A stretch of 64,000 nucleotides of DNA from Clarkia xantiana subsp. parviflora (lineage: Eukaryota > Streptophyta > Magnoliopsida > Myrtales > Onagraceae): the NCBI GenBank assembly GCA_036873135.1, contig JAPTYO010000002.1, positions 49,222,204 to 49,286,203 on the forward strand. Direction: 5' to 3'. Below the pieces are notes generated by a model that searched no databases, was not told the origin of the DNA, and saw only the letters and a program-made list of their open reading frames with translations. A program made the position numbers and the translations under genes. Positions 10,631 to 20,545 of the stretch are shown here, one piece after another (within the stretch, counting starts at the first letter, position 1; every line of letters begins with the position of its first letter).

Positions 10631-12850
10631 ATGACATTTCTTCAAGTGTTCGCCACTAAAAGAATGCTTCAATACATTGCCATCAAGGTCTTCCTACTTG
10701 TACGCGTTTCGAGCTGGCATCCCCACGACCTTATAGGGTCCTTCCCATTTTGGTGACTTCTTATTGATCCGATCCAAAAGGGTGAATTCGTTCCAACGCC
10801 AGACCAGTTCCCCGACAAAGAACTGTCGAGACTTAACTCGTCGATTGTAATATCGGGCCATTGCCAAGCGCATCCGGGCCTGGGCCTCCACGACACTCCG
10901 CCTCTTCTCTTCAACCAAGTCCAAGTCCAGACGTCTCATTTCATCATTTGACAGAGGTTCGTAATACCTCGTCCGATGGGATGCCACAGCTATTTCGATA
11001 GGAGCGACTGCCTCTGTGCCGTAAACAAGGCCAAACGGAGTCTCCCCGGTTGATCGTTTAGGCGTTGTTCTAACAGCCCAAAGCACACTTTCCAGCTCGT
11101 CCAGCCATTTGCCCTTCAAGGCATGGACCCTCTTCTTCAAGCAATCCATTACGATCTTGTTGGCCGACTCCACCTTTCCTTTGGTTTGAGCATGATGGAC
11201 AGAGGCTGTCCGATGCTTGATTTTTAGTTCCTCCAAGTACTCCTTCCACTGGGCCCCGTTAAACGGAGGGCCGTTATCGCTGATCACCACCTTGGGGATC
11301 CCGTATCGAGATATGATGTTGGTTTGGAGGAATTTGAGGATATGGTTCCCCGTTGTCTTGGCCAATGCCTTGGCTTCTATCCATTTCGAAAAATAATCAA
11401 TAGCCACAACTAAATATCGACATTGACTTTTTGCCACTGGAAGGGGTCCCATCAAGTCGATTCCCCACTGCGCGAAGGGCCAAGCACTCTTGATGGATGT
11501 CAGGTCGACAGCTGGGGCCACGATATTCGGGGCGTACTTCTGGCAAGCCTCAAAGGATCGGACTAGCATCGTTGCTTCCTTGTTCATCGAGGGCCAGTAA
11601 TAACCTAGGATCAACACTTTCCTCACGATGGATCGGGCACCTTCGTGACAGGCCAAATATCCTTCGTGCACCTCCCTAAGGATCCGATCTGTGTCGGGCT
11701 CAGCCACACATTTCAGGTAAGGAGTTAAATGCCTCTTCTTGTACAGCTGGTTGTCCACCATCACATAATTGGGCGCGATTCGGTGTAATTTTCCAGCTGC
11801 TGATTCATCATCGGGGACTGTCCCCATAGTCAGATACGCGACTATCGGGGTCATCCAAGTAGGCTCCTCTGATCCGGCCTCGATGGTACATACCTCCGCT
11901 CGATCGGTGGTTGACAGGATCACCTTCTCCAAGAAGTGCACCTTCCGACATTCATCGAGGGGTGCCCCCAAGGCGAACTTGCTCAGGGCATCCGCTTCCA
12001 CATTCTCTTCCCTCGGGATTGCCTCAATGTCGAAGCTCTTGAAACTCTCCTTCAAGGTTTGCACCTCCCGAAGGTACTTTCTCATCATCGGTCTCTTTGC
12101 TTCGTACCGCCCCTGAACTTGGTTCACAATCAGGCTAGCGTCGCACTTTACCTTTAAGTGACCAACTCCCGTTCCTTTGGCAATCTTGAGGCCTGTGATG
12201 AGAGCCTCGTATTCAGCTTCATTGTTGGTGGCCCTGAACGTCAAGGCTAAGGCGTATCGAAGGGGCTCGCCTCCGTCTGGCGGTATAAGTACGAACCCTG
12301 CTCCCGATCCTTCTGAATTTGAGGAGCCATCGGTATACATCTCCCACGTATTTTCGTCATCGGGCTGTTCTGACTGTTCTGTTATCGGGGTCTCCATGGT
12401 TGCCCCCTCTACAGGGCCCGCTTCTTCTAGATCGGGGGCTGTAGACTCAGCTATGAAATCTGCCAACGCCTGGCCCTTGATAGCCGTCGTCGGAGCAAAG
12501 TGAATGCGGAACTTGCTAAGCTCGATTGCCCATTTCACTAATCTCCCCAACGCATCAGGTTGGTTCAAAAAATGCTTTAAGGGCTGATTCGTCAAAACGG
12601 TAATCTCATGTGCGTGGAAGTAAGGCCTCAGCTTCCGAGCAGTAACAATCAACGCATAGAGATACTTCTCAATGGCGGGATAATTCATTTCAGATTTGGC
12701 GAGTGCCTTGCTTACATAATAGACGGGGACTTGGCTACCCTCTACAACTTTCACTAAGACAGAACCAACAGCAAATTCAGAAACAGCCAAATACAGATAG
12801 AGTGGCTCGCCTGGGATGGGCTTCGCTAGAGGCGGGAGAGTGCGGAGGTG
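10625..12850 (-). CDS. pol: Element B RNase H and integrase
   Basis: A 698-codon open stretch (12790-10694) carries the RT connection (YYVSKALAKSEMNYP), RNase H (Asp154 in MYTDGSS, Glu191 in TNNEAEYE, Asp217 in VKCDASL) and integrase. The integrase core has Asp445 (WGIDLMGPLP), Asp505 (SDNGPPF) and Glu541 (GKVESANK), a DD35E spacing, and ends with KWEGPYKVVG. The zinc domain keeps His375 and His382, but the first Cys of the CxxC pair is Phe413, a lesion compared with CPSCQ in element A. A TAG at 10694-10696 cuts the C-terminus; in the same frame the usual LDG...EHLKK tail continues to a TGA at 10625-10627. A TAG at 12851-12853 separates it from the RT, in the same frame. Confidence 0.92.
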
Positions 12851-13591
12851 CTAATTGAGTGCCTGGAATGCCTCTTCACACTTGGCAGTCCACTCAAACT
12901 TCTTATTGGCCCTCAATACTTCAAAAAATGGCATGGATCGGTCGCTTGCCTTGGATAGGAAGCGGTTCATCGCGGCCAATCGGCCATTCAGCACCTGCAC
13001 CTCCCGATGGTTAATCGAGGACTTCATCTCCTCGATTGCCCTCAGTTTCTCAGGGTTCACCTCGATTCCCCTTTGGCTCACCATAAAGCCCAGGAACTTC
13101 CCTGAGTGCACTCCGAAGGCACACTTGGTCGGGTTCAAGCGAACTTGATGAAGCCTCATCCGCTCAAACGCCGTGGCCAGGTTGTGAACATGATCCTCGG
13201 CCTGTCGGGACTTCACCAGCATGTCGTCCACATAGGCCTCCATTGTTTTCCCCAGCATATCCCCGAACAGCTTGTTCACCATCCTCTGATAAGTCGCCCC
13301 TGCATTGATCAGTCTAAATGGCATAACGTCATAATGATAGATGTCACTATCAGCATAAAACGCAGTGTGAGGGGCATCCTCCCTGGACATTTTGATCTGG
13401 TTGTAGCCAGAGTAGGCGTCCATGAAGCTCAACAACTCGTGTCCCGATGTGGCATCCACCAGCTGGTCGATCCTCGGGAGGGGATAGCAATCCTTTGGGC
13501 ATGCTTTGTTCAGGTCGCGGAAATCGACACACATCCGCCACTTGCCATTGCTCTTCTTCACCAGGACTGGGTTGGCGACCCAGGTCTGGAA
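12851..13591 (-). CDS. pol: Element B reverse transcriptase
   Basis: This is the same frame as the gag-pro and RNase H-integrase stretches, bounded by TGA at 13592-13594 and TAG at 12851-12853. It shows WRMCVDFRDLNKACPKD, SGYNQIKM, FYADSDIYHYDVMPF, YQRMVNKLF, the catalytic YVDD (13234-13223) and TKCAFGVHSGKFLGF. The TGA at 13592 stands where element A has CGA (Arg), consistent with a C-to-T change. Pol would be made as part of one polyprotein of roughly 1,800 codons in an intact copy. Confidence 0.93.
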   Translation of the reverse strand, partial: FQTWVANPVLVKKSNGKWRMCVDFRDLNKACPKDCYPLPRIDQLVDATSGHELLSFMDAYSGYNQIKMSREDAPHTAFYADSDIYHYDVMPFRLINAGATYQRMVNKLFGDMLGKTMEAYVDDMLVKSRQAEDHVHNLATAFERMRLHQVRLNPTKCAFGVHSGKFLGFMVSQRGIEVNPEKLRAIEEMKSSINHREVQVLNGRLAAMNRFLSKASDRSMPFFEVLRANKKFEWTAKCEEAFQALN

Positions 13592-16199
13592 TCAGAGCTC
13601 CTTAATGAATCCAGCATCGAGCAACCTGCCCACCTCTTGCTGGATCGCGATCTTCTTATCGGCACCCATCGGGCGCCTTCTCTGTGTGATCGGCTTGACC
13701 GCGGGGTCAATCTTCAGCTCGTGAGTAATCACATCGGGGCTGATTCCTGGCATGTCACTCGGGGACCAGGCGAACAGCTCCTTGAATTCCTTCAGCAGGT
13801 CGATCAATTCTCGGGCCGTTTCTTCAGTTAAAGCGGATCCGATTTTGATCTTCCTCTGAGGTCCGTCAATCTCGACCTCCTTCAAATATTCCATCGGGGC
13901 GGGACGCCCAAACTCCTCTCGGGGATCGGCGTCAGTCTGGAAAACAGTCATAGCCTCCCGATTCCTCCTTCGGGTGGCATTAACATAGCACCTCCATGAA
14001 GCTATCTGATCGCCCTGGACCTCCCCGATTCCGTGGTCAGTCGGGAACTTCAGTTTCTGATGGACAGTTGAGGCAATTGCCCCCAGCGGGTTGATGGTAG
14101 TCCTCCCGATAATGGCGTTGTAGGTCCCCGCAGACTCGACCACCACGAACTCTACATTCCTCTTCTCTGATTTCCAACCACTCCCGAACTCGACCGGTAA
14201 GGTGATGACCCCCACCGGGTAAGAGGTAGAGCCAGAAAATCCAACCATCGGGAAGTCCACAGGCTTAAAGTCCTTCTTGGTTTTCCCCATGGCCTGCAGT
14301 GCATCCATGAACAGAATATCGGAGGAGCTCCCTCCATCAATCAGGATCCGCTTCATCTCGTACCCGTCCACGTTCAGGGTCACGACCAAAGCGTCATCGT
14401 GTGGGGTCTCCACACCTATCAGGTCCTCCGCTGAAAAGGGAATCACCATTTCCTCTTTCGGGGTCCAATTTCGTGCCCTCTTGCCCAGCACCACGGCGAT
14501 GGGAATCCGAGAAGCATATACCTCCCGAGCCGCCGTGGTATCTCCTCCTGCAGCAAGTCCTCCGTGAATCACATTAATGGTTCCCCGCTTCTCCTTGCGG
14601 GCATTGGAAGACTCAGGCTTATCCTTCTCCGGGGATCGACCGCGGGATCGGGAACGAGACTGCGATCGGGACCGAGAACGGGATCGGATCCGTCGCCCAG
14701 CTACAAATTCTTTGAGCTTCCCCTTCTGGATTAGCTTTTCAATTTCCTTCTTCAGCTCCCGACAATGGTCAGTATCGTGACTATTGGCGCGATGGAAACG
14801 ACAGTACCGATCGGCGCAGGCTCCCATAAACTCTCCATCCTTCTTCGGGGGGTACTTGGAGATACCCTGACGGTCCATCACCGCTAACACAGCACCCATG
14901 GAGCAAATGAGAGGAGTGTAGCGGTCCTCCCGCTTGTCCGACTTTGAAGGGCGCTTGTCTTCCCTCCGATTAGAGCAGCCTCGACCCCGACTGTTGTCGG
15001 GTTTGTCTTTCCTCCTGCGATCATCCGATTGCTTCCCCTTGTTCGTCTTCAGAGGATCGAGGTCTCCGGCAGCTATTTTCGACTCCTGCACATCGATTTG
15101 CTGCTTCACCCTCTTCTGCAGCGCCTCCATGTTCCACACAGCCTTCTCAGCCACGCTGTGCATCAGGTCGGAACCATTTGGTGCTGTGAGGTTCCGAATG
15201 AAGGTGCGGATGGTTTCTCCTTCCGACATCTCCTCATCGATCTCGGCCACGCTGGCAGTGTACCTCTGGTAATAGTGCGCCAGCGACTCGTCGGGCCTTT
15301 GTACCACCTCAGTCAGGGACCTCGCGCTTTTCAGGAGGCGTCGGCGGCCCTGGTACTGCCGGATAAAGCGATCATGCATCTGGGTCCAGCTAGAGATGCA
15401 TCCTGGCGGAAGGCTAAAGAACCACGTCAGGGCCCTCTCACCCAGTGTACCTGGGAATAAGACACACACTATGTCGTAATTCGTGGCTCTGCCTAGACAA
15501 GCCATGAGTTGCTTCTGGACATGACGAACTGGATCCCCTTCGCCATCGTACTCCTTGATTTTCGGGATGCCCAGTCCTGGCGGGGCAGTGGTGTTCACCA
15601 ATCGGGGAACGAAGGGATGAGTGGATCGATCCCTCAGTTCCGACATCATCTTCTTCTGGTCCCCCATGCAAATGTTCACGATCTTTACCACTTGATCGGG
15701 GGGTGATAGGGCCATCGAGAGGGATGGTCCTATGTTGCACCGGCCCAGGCCCATCGACCACGAACTGCTCCGATAGAACAGGCTCCTTGCTCTTGTCCTG
15801 AGGTTCGGGTTGGGCCTCCTGCCCGTCCCGATTCTCCATTGGTGGAGGCGGAGGCAACTCCTCCTCCTTCTTCTTGGCAGCCTCTCTTCGGTCCAAGAGA
15901 GCCTCCATAGCTTCCAGAAATACGGGCATGGCATCCATCACAGCCTTTGCCAAGTCCGGTTTTGCAGGTGCATCCTGGTCCCTCCTTGGGATCTCTTCCC
16001 GGCTCTCCGACGAGTTTCGAATGGAATCCTCGTGATCGTCGTGATGCCCCCTTGTTTGAGAAACAGCAGGGGGAGGATCATTCCGATCCACAGTGCGCTC
16101 CGGCAGCCCTGAATTCAGAGTTCCAGCAGGGTGGCGAGAACCGCCGGATTGTCCTTGTCTCTTCTTTTGCTTGCCAGCCATCGAACGGGTAGAAGTCAT
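13592..16199 (-). CDS. gag-pro: Element B Gag and protease
   Basis: The start is taken at 16199 (MTSTRSMAGK), 19 bases inside the primer site. The N-terminal 165 or so codons are in one frame and the rest (to 13592) in another; the switch falls at a run of six G at 15698-15703, a likely single-base frameshift. The Gag core is at about 15650-15050 (EYDGEGDPVRHV, ALTWFFSLPPG.I, DESLAHYYQRY). A CX2HX4HX4C knuckle (CRFHRANSHDTDHC) and an Arg-Ser repeat follow, the latter about 14640-14700. The protease has LIDGGSSSDIL (about 14345-14310) and YNAIIGRTTIN. The linker into RT (LKIDPAVKPITQRRR) precedes the TGA at 13592-13594. Confidence 0.9.
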
Positions 16200-16217
16200 T
16201 CTTGCTTTTTGCTTCGT

Positions 16218-16234
16218 TCCCACAGACGGCGCCA
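16218..16234 (-). promoter_or_regulatory. Element B primer-binding site
   Basis: On the minus strand the sequence TGGCGCCGTCTGTGGGA begins two bases after the 5' LTR. The same start (TGGCGCCGTC) is seen in C, H and E. I do not assign the tRNA. Confidence 0.8.
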
Positions 16235-16235
16235 A

Positions 16236-16873
16236 TGTTGGATCACGGTTGGAACTCCGGTACGTCCTTGACGGAAATCCGAACTCCTTCGCTCCAAGTA
16301 ATCCTGCAAGAAGGGGATAGACCGGGCGCTGACCCAAAATCCCTCTCCGATGCTTAAATGAGTATCTCGATTGCTGGTAAGCGAATATCAGTCTGTAAGT
16401 CAATGTAATCAATCCTGAGGTAACTTCTTCCTTTATATAGGGGAGGGATCACCTCAGTTACCTGTTGAGATAACTGCCACGTTCTGTGTATCTCGGCCCA
16501 TTAGCCCACGTTCCGTCTTTTAGGCCATTTTCCCACTACGCGGGTAGTGGGCGTGTTTCTCGGCCTCATCCTCTGGTGGCTAGTCCCAACGGATGTCGGG
16601 GACTCCAGAGTTATCTCCTTTGGTCACCGCTCGGGGCCCCTCGTCATCAGGACAGGGCCAATATTCTCAGGGATTCAATATCGGGGCCTACTTAAAGGCA
16701 TATCGTCGGGGCCTACTCAAAGGCATATCGTCGGGAGCGTTCAGCTCCTATGTCAGGACCGACCTTGTCGGGACTTCCCGTATTGGCCTTCTAGGCCTCC
16801 TTTGGAGCCCAATGGGCCTATTCCGCCGTTTACTTATCGTCAATGGGCCTAACAGTTATGTCGGAACCCACCA
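16236..16873 (-). mobile_element. Element B 5' LTR
   Basis: A 638-bp copy of the left LTR, adjacent to the primer site. The likely promoter is its TATA motif (ctatataaagg on the minus strand, about 16434-16446). It is followed on the right by the target duplication gagtc (16874-16878). Confidence 0.9.
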
Positions 16874-17441
16874 GAGTCGACCATCAGATACTTGGGGGAA
16901 ACCTTCCCTTTTAAGAAAGGACAGGTGGAGACCTGCTCACTGCCTCTGAGAAGACTTCCTTCCGAAGGAAGGGGCACCAGCTGGCGACCTGCTCGCCGCC
17001 CTCTATACCACGAAAACCTTTCTCTGAAGAATGTGGCACCAGCTGGCGACCTGCTGGTCACCTACTGATTTTCACACCGTCTTTCTCAACCAATCAAGAA
17101 AAGGCAGCCACCGCCATTAAACAACCAATCAAGGCACAGTAGCTGCCTCCTTGAAAAACTCGGTAAAGATCTCCCTATAAATAGGAACTCACTTTCATTA
17201 TTTAAGTTCTAAGATCTATCAATTACTCTATATTATTCTCTCGATATCCATTACTGACTTAAGCTTCGGAGTGGAATCAAGGGCCATCCCCACCTCTTTT
17301 CAGGTCCTCTCCTAACACAAAGTCACCAAAGGAAACTAAGTGTCCACGCGACCAAGAAAGATTCTTGAGTGAGCTAGCTCCCGGCGAGACTTAGATGTCC
17401 ACTACTAGAAGTTCCAAGGCCATGTCATTTTGATCCCAACA
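16874..17441 (+). mobile_element. Element A 3' LTR, second part
   Basis: The LTR continues after element B and ends ...tgatcccaaca at 17441; both pieces sum to about 811 bp. It contains diverged repeats of a CAGGTGGCGACCTG-type block (about 16918-17065), CCAAT-like motifs, a TATA box in ccctataaatag (about 17172-17183), and the conserved end block (cttaagcttcggagtgg...gtcattttgatcccaaca) shared with the LTRs of C, F, G and H. These therefore belong to one related LTR family. Confidence 0.85.
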
Positions 17442-17725
17442 CATGTAATGATCATGAAAGTTTTTCTAAGTGTTGAACAAACACTAGCATTGATGCAAAC
17501 GAACGCATACATGTTATGATCATGAAAAAATTTCTAAGTGTTGGACAAACACTAGCATTGATGCAAATGAATGCATACATGTTATGATCATGAAAAAATC
17601 TCTAAGTGTTGGACAAACACTAGCACTGATGCAAATGAATGCATACATGTAATGACCATGAAAAAAATTCTAAGTGTTGGACAAACACTAACATTGATGC
17701 AAATGAATGCATACATGTCAACCGT
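17442..17725. repeat. 68-70-bp tandem repeat, four copies
   Basis: Four copies of a unit with catgtaatgatcatgaaa...aagtgttggacaaacactagc...gatgcaaatgaatgcata start right after the LTR of element A. Each contains the dyad AGTGTT-N5-AACACT and CATG repeats. It belongs to the sequence into which A inserted. Confidence 0.85.
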
Positions 17726-18604
17726 GGATATATGCCTAAGCATGTAATAGAAAATGGATATTAATGTAAATAAGCCTCATTTTGCCTAAGCCCTTTGATT
17801 TTACCATCCGAGCCTAAGTGCGCCCATGATTGCCACGTTCATATTTTGGACGTGAGGTGTCATTTATCACATAGGTTGCGCGTCGTGATGCGCATGTATC
17901 ATGTGCGTAAATTGTTAGCCCTTGTGACTGGATGGTTTGATTTCTTTGTCGACTTTGATTTCCAAAGGTCCAACCTTTTGCCCTTACTTGCTTCTTGTAT
18001 CTTGTTATCATTGAGACAATAATTTTCGATACATGGTTATATTGGATTTGCTTGCATCACTACATATGTATCGAAAAGGGGTTACATTTGTATTGATTGT
18101 GAAAAAGGATTTCGGCTAAAAATTCCATGTATCCACGAGTTAAAGTGTTGTTGCTTCCGTTTGGGTTATCTTTATATCGATCATTTTGCATATAACCTGT
18201 AATCATAAAATCAACATGTAAACATTTGCCCCCGAAGCAGGCTTGGTAATACCTTAGACGTGAGGTGTTGAGTCTCGCGTCGATGGTGTTATGTGATATG
18301 CTTGCACTGTCTTGCTCTTAAGATAGGTGCGTTCGTATATCAGACGTAGGGTGTTACCCTTTGTGTACACCATGTGTCATATAATTAGTATCATATTGCC
18401 CTCAAAGTAGGCGTAGCGATCATTTCGGGCATAGGGTGTCGGCCCTTGCGTCGGTCGTGTTTCATAGCGCTTGTATGTCTTGTTGCCCCTGTAATAGGCG
18501 TAGTGGTTGTTTCGGACGTAGGGTGTCGGCCCTTGCGTCGGTTGTTTTCATAGTGCGTGTATGTCTTGTTGCCCCCATAATTGGCGTAGTAGTCGTTTAT
18601 TGAG
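17726..18604. repeat. Diverged ~85-bp tandem array, likely 3' region of an older unseen element
   Basis: Repeats with ggcgtag..gtttcgg.cgtagggtgtcggcccttgcgtcgg and ttgcccc recur at about 18399, 18483 and 18568, with weaker copies back to about 17840. Units contain AGGGT-gtt-ACCCT or AGGG-tgtcgg-CCCT dyads. I see no supported coding region. It resembles the hypervariable repeats of the other elements. Confidence 0.55.
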
Positions 18605-18609
18605 GAAAC

Positions 18610-20532
18610 TGTTAAGACGTGTGTATCGGGTCGGCGGGTCTTCGATCCGAATGACACCTCTCACAGGTAAAACGTCATTCCTCGTAATCCGATAGCTCAC
18701 GAAGACGATCCGTTAGCTCCCAATAATCCTTTTTTCAACTCCTTGCAAACCTGCCCAAGGGGCGATACCGAGCACAGAGAGGGGGGTGGTGCTAGGTGAG
18801 CCCTCTCTGATGCCTAAGTAAGTTCGGTACTCTAGAGAGATGAAATATAGAGAGTAGGCATAGCTAAAACAAGTAAAGTTTCAACATGATGGAAATGAAT
18901 AGAACTTGAGCACTATATATAGATTTCAGGGTTAAATGTATTTTTGGTACCACTTCTTTGACATGAATTGGCTTTTGGTACCACTTCATTTTTTTTGTAT
19001 ATTTTTTGTACCAACCTTTTCACCATCGTAACCTTTTGGTACCACCGTTAACTTTCCGTCCAATTTGACCGTTAAGTGTCACATGATCGACCCTAAACTT
19101 TTTTTTTTGTTCCAATTTAGTCCATCTAATACATCCTTAACTTTTAATTTGTTCAATTTAGTCCTAAAGTTTGAAAACCAAACCCTAACCCAAATTGACC
19201 TAGTCGGACCTAGCCTAGGGCTAGGTCTGGCCCCGGGTCATGGTCGCCGGACCAGGGCCGGACCTAGCCCTAGGCTAGGTCCGGCTAGGTCAATTGGGAC
19301 CTAGCACCAATTGAACCCAATTGGGGCAAGGTCCCAATTGAACCCAATTGGGGCTAGGTCCCAATTGAACCCAATTGGGGCTAGGTCCCAATTGAACCCA
19401 ATTGGGGCTAGGTCCCAATTGAACCCAATTGGGGCTAGGTCCCAATTGACCTAGGCGGACCTAGCCTAGGGCTAGGTCCGACCCTGGGTCGGGTTCGCCT
19501 GGGTCTGGTGACCCCGACCCAGGGCCGGCCCTAGCCCTAGAGTAGGTCCGGCTAGGTCAACTGGGACCTAGCCTCAATTGAACCCAATTGGGGCTAGGTC
19601 CCAATTGACCAAGCCGGACCTAGCCTAGGGCTAGGTCCGACCCTGGGTCGGGTTCGCCTGGGTCCGGAGACCCCGACCAGGGGCCGGACCTAGCCCTAGG
19701 CTAGGTCCGGCTAGGTCAATTTGGGTAAGGGTTTGGTTTTCAAACTTTAGGACTAAATTGAACAAATTAAAAGTTAAGGATGTATTAGATAGACTAAATT
19801 GGAACAAAAACAGAAGTTTAGGGTCAATCATGTGACACTTAACGGTCAAATTGGACGGAAAGTTAACGGTGGTACCAAAAGGTTACAATGGTGAAAGGAT
19901 TGGTACCAAAAGTATACAAAAAAAATGAAGTGGTACCAAAAGCCAATTCTTGTCAAAGAAGTGGTACCAAAAATACCTTTAAACCTAGATTTCAAGGGGA
20001 TTAAGTTGGCTTAATGACACCGTTAATCCCTAAGAGCACTTAATTAACACATAATGAAGAAGTTAAACACTTAATGACACGGAGAGGTTGGTGAAAAAGT
20101 CTAAGTGTGAGTCGGGTAAAAAGATGTCGGGACTCCGCGGGAAGAGGTTTGTGTTACAAGGTTCGGGACGTCGCACACGCCCTTGGGGGGGGGGGGGGGT
20201 ACGACGTCCGCGAAGGGTCTCGGGACCTTCGGGGTCGGATAAAAATTCCGACCCCTAGGTCCTGGGATCAGTCCAGCTGGACCAATCTCTCCTAGGAGAG
20301 ATCGGACCAGCTGGCCCGATCCCACCTTGGTGAGATCGGTCCAGCTGATCTAATCTCACCTAAGTGAGGTCGGGCCAGCGGACAGGTCCGGACGAGTATG
20401 TTTTGCTAGTCCGGGCTGTTCGTGCTGTGGGTAATGTGTTCGGGTCAAAGTTTCGAACTGTAATCACAAGTGGGGTGGCCAAAATAAGACAATCCAAATT
20501 AAAGTATGTTCAAATTGGGCGTATATCCATCA
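18610..20532 (-). mobile_element. Element E 3' LTR with inserted Mutator-like element
   Basis: It starts tgttaagacgtgtgtatcgg and ends gcgtatatccatca; without the 1057-bp insertion and its 9-bp duplication it is about 857 bp, matching the 872-bp right copy. Near the right end (about 20265-20390) are three ~45-bp blocks with palindromes such as GTCCAGCTGGAC and TCTCCTAGGAGA. A run of 15 G lies at 20185-20199. On the minus strand a TATATATAG motif is present (about 18912-18921). Confidence 0.85.
18929..19985. mobile_element. 1057-bp palindromic Mutator-like element
   Basis: It begins gggttaaatgtatttttggt and ends with the near reverse complement (tacctttaaacc). The inverted repeats run about 280 bp, with repeated GGTACCA motifs, and continue as CCTAGCCTAGG-type palindromes toward the centre. 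A perfect 9-bp duplication tagatttca (18920-18928 and 19986-19994) flanks it, as expected for Mutator-like elements. The centre contains five or so 27-bp tandem copies (about 19300-19450) of ggggctaggtcccaattgaa... No transposase frame is present. Confidence 0.88.
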
Positions 20533-20545
20533 CATGCCCCCGAGT
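20533..20545 (-). promoter_or_regulatory. Element E polypurine tract
   Basis: The bases catgcccccgagt read as ACTCGGGGGCATG on the minus strand, directly next to the 3' LTR. Confidence 0.75.

Larger units (their letters stand above)
5827..16873 (-). mobile_element. Element B: complete Tat-type Ty3/gypsy retrotransposon with antisense gene
   Basis: An 11,047-bp element on the minus strand is bounded by LTRs of 639 and 638 bp and a perfect 5-bp target duplication gagtc (5822-5826, 16874-16878). Reading from right to left: 5' LTR, primer site, gag-pro, RT, RNase H, integrase, minisatellite, then a spliced gene on the opposite strand, polypurine tract and 3' LTR. The LTRs differ at about 14 positions plus one indel by my count (about 2%), so insertion is recent compared with D and E. 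The coding region has few lesions: one frameshift in gag and three in-frame stops. Confidence 0.93.
1..17441 (+). mobile_element. Element A: Ty3/gypsy (Tat-type) LTR retrotransposon, 5' end outside window
   Basis: The element reads on the plus strand in the order Gag C-terminus, protease, RT, RNase H, integrase, tandem array, polypurine tract, 3' LTR. Its own sequence is 1-5826 plus 16879-17441, because element B (5827-16873) sits in its 3' LTR and a 500-bp MITE sits in the integrase. The order RT-RNaseH-integrase is that of Ty3/gypsy elements. The coding part is broken by stops and frame changes, so the copy is dead. No antisense gene lies between integrase and 3' LTR, unlike B, E, F and G. 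The 5' LTR and target duplication are not visible. Confidence 0.9.

Noticed and set aside
19065..19304. Short frames in the palindromic element as transposase remnants
   Set aside because: Frames at the two ends are mirror images created by the inverted repeats and have no transposase motif.
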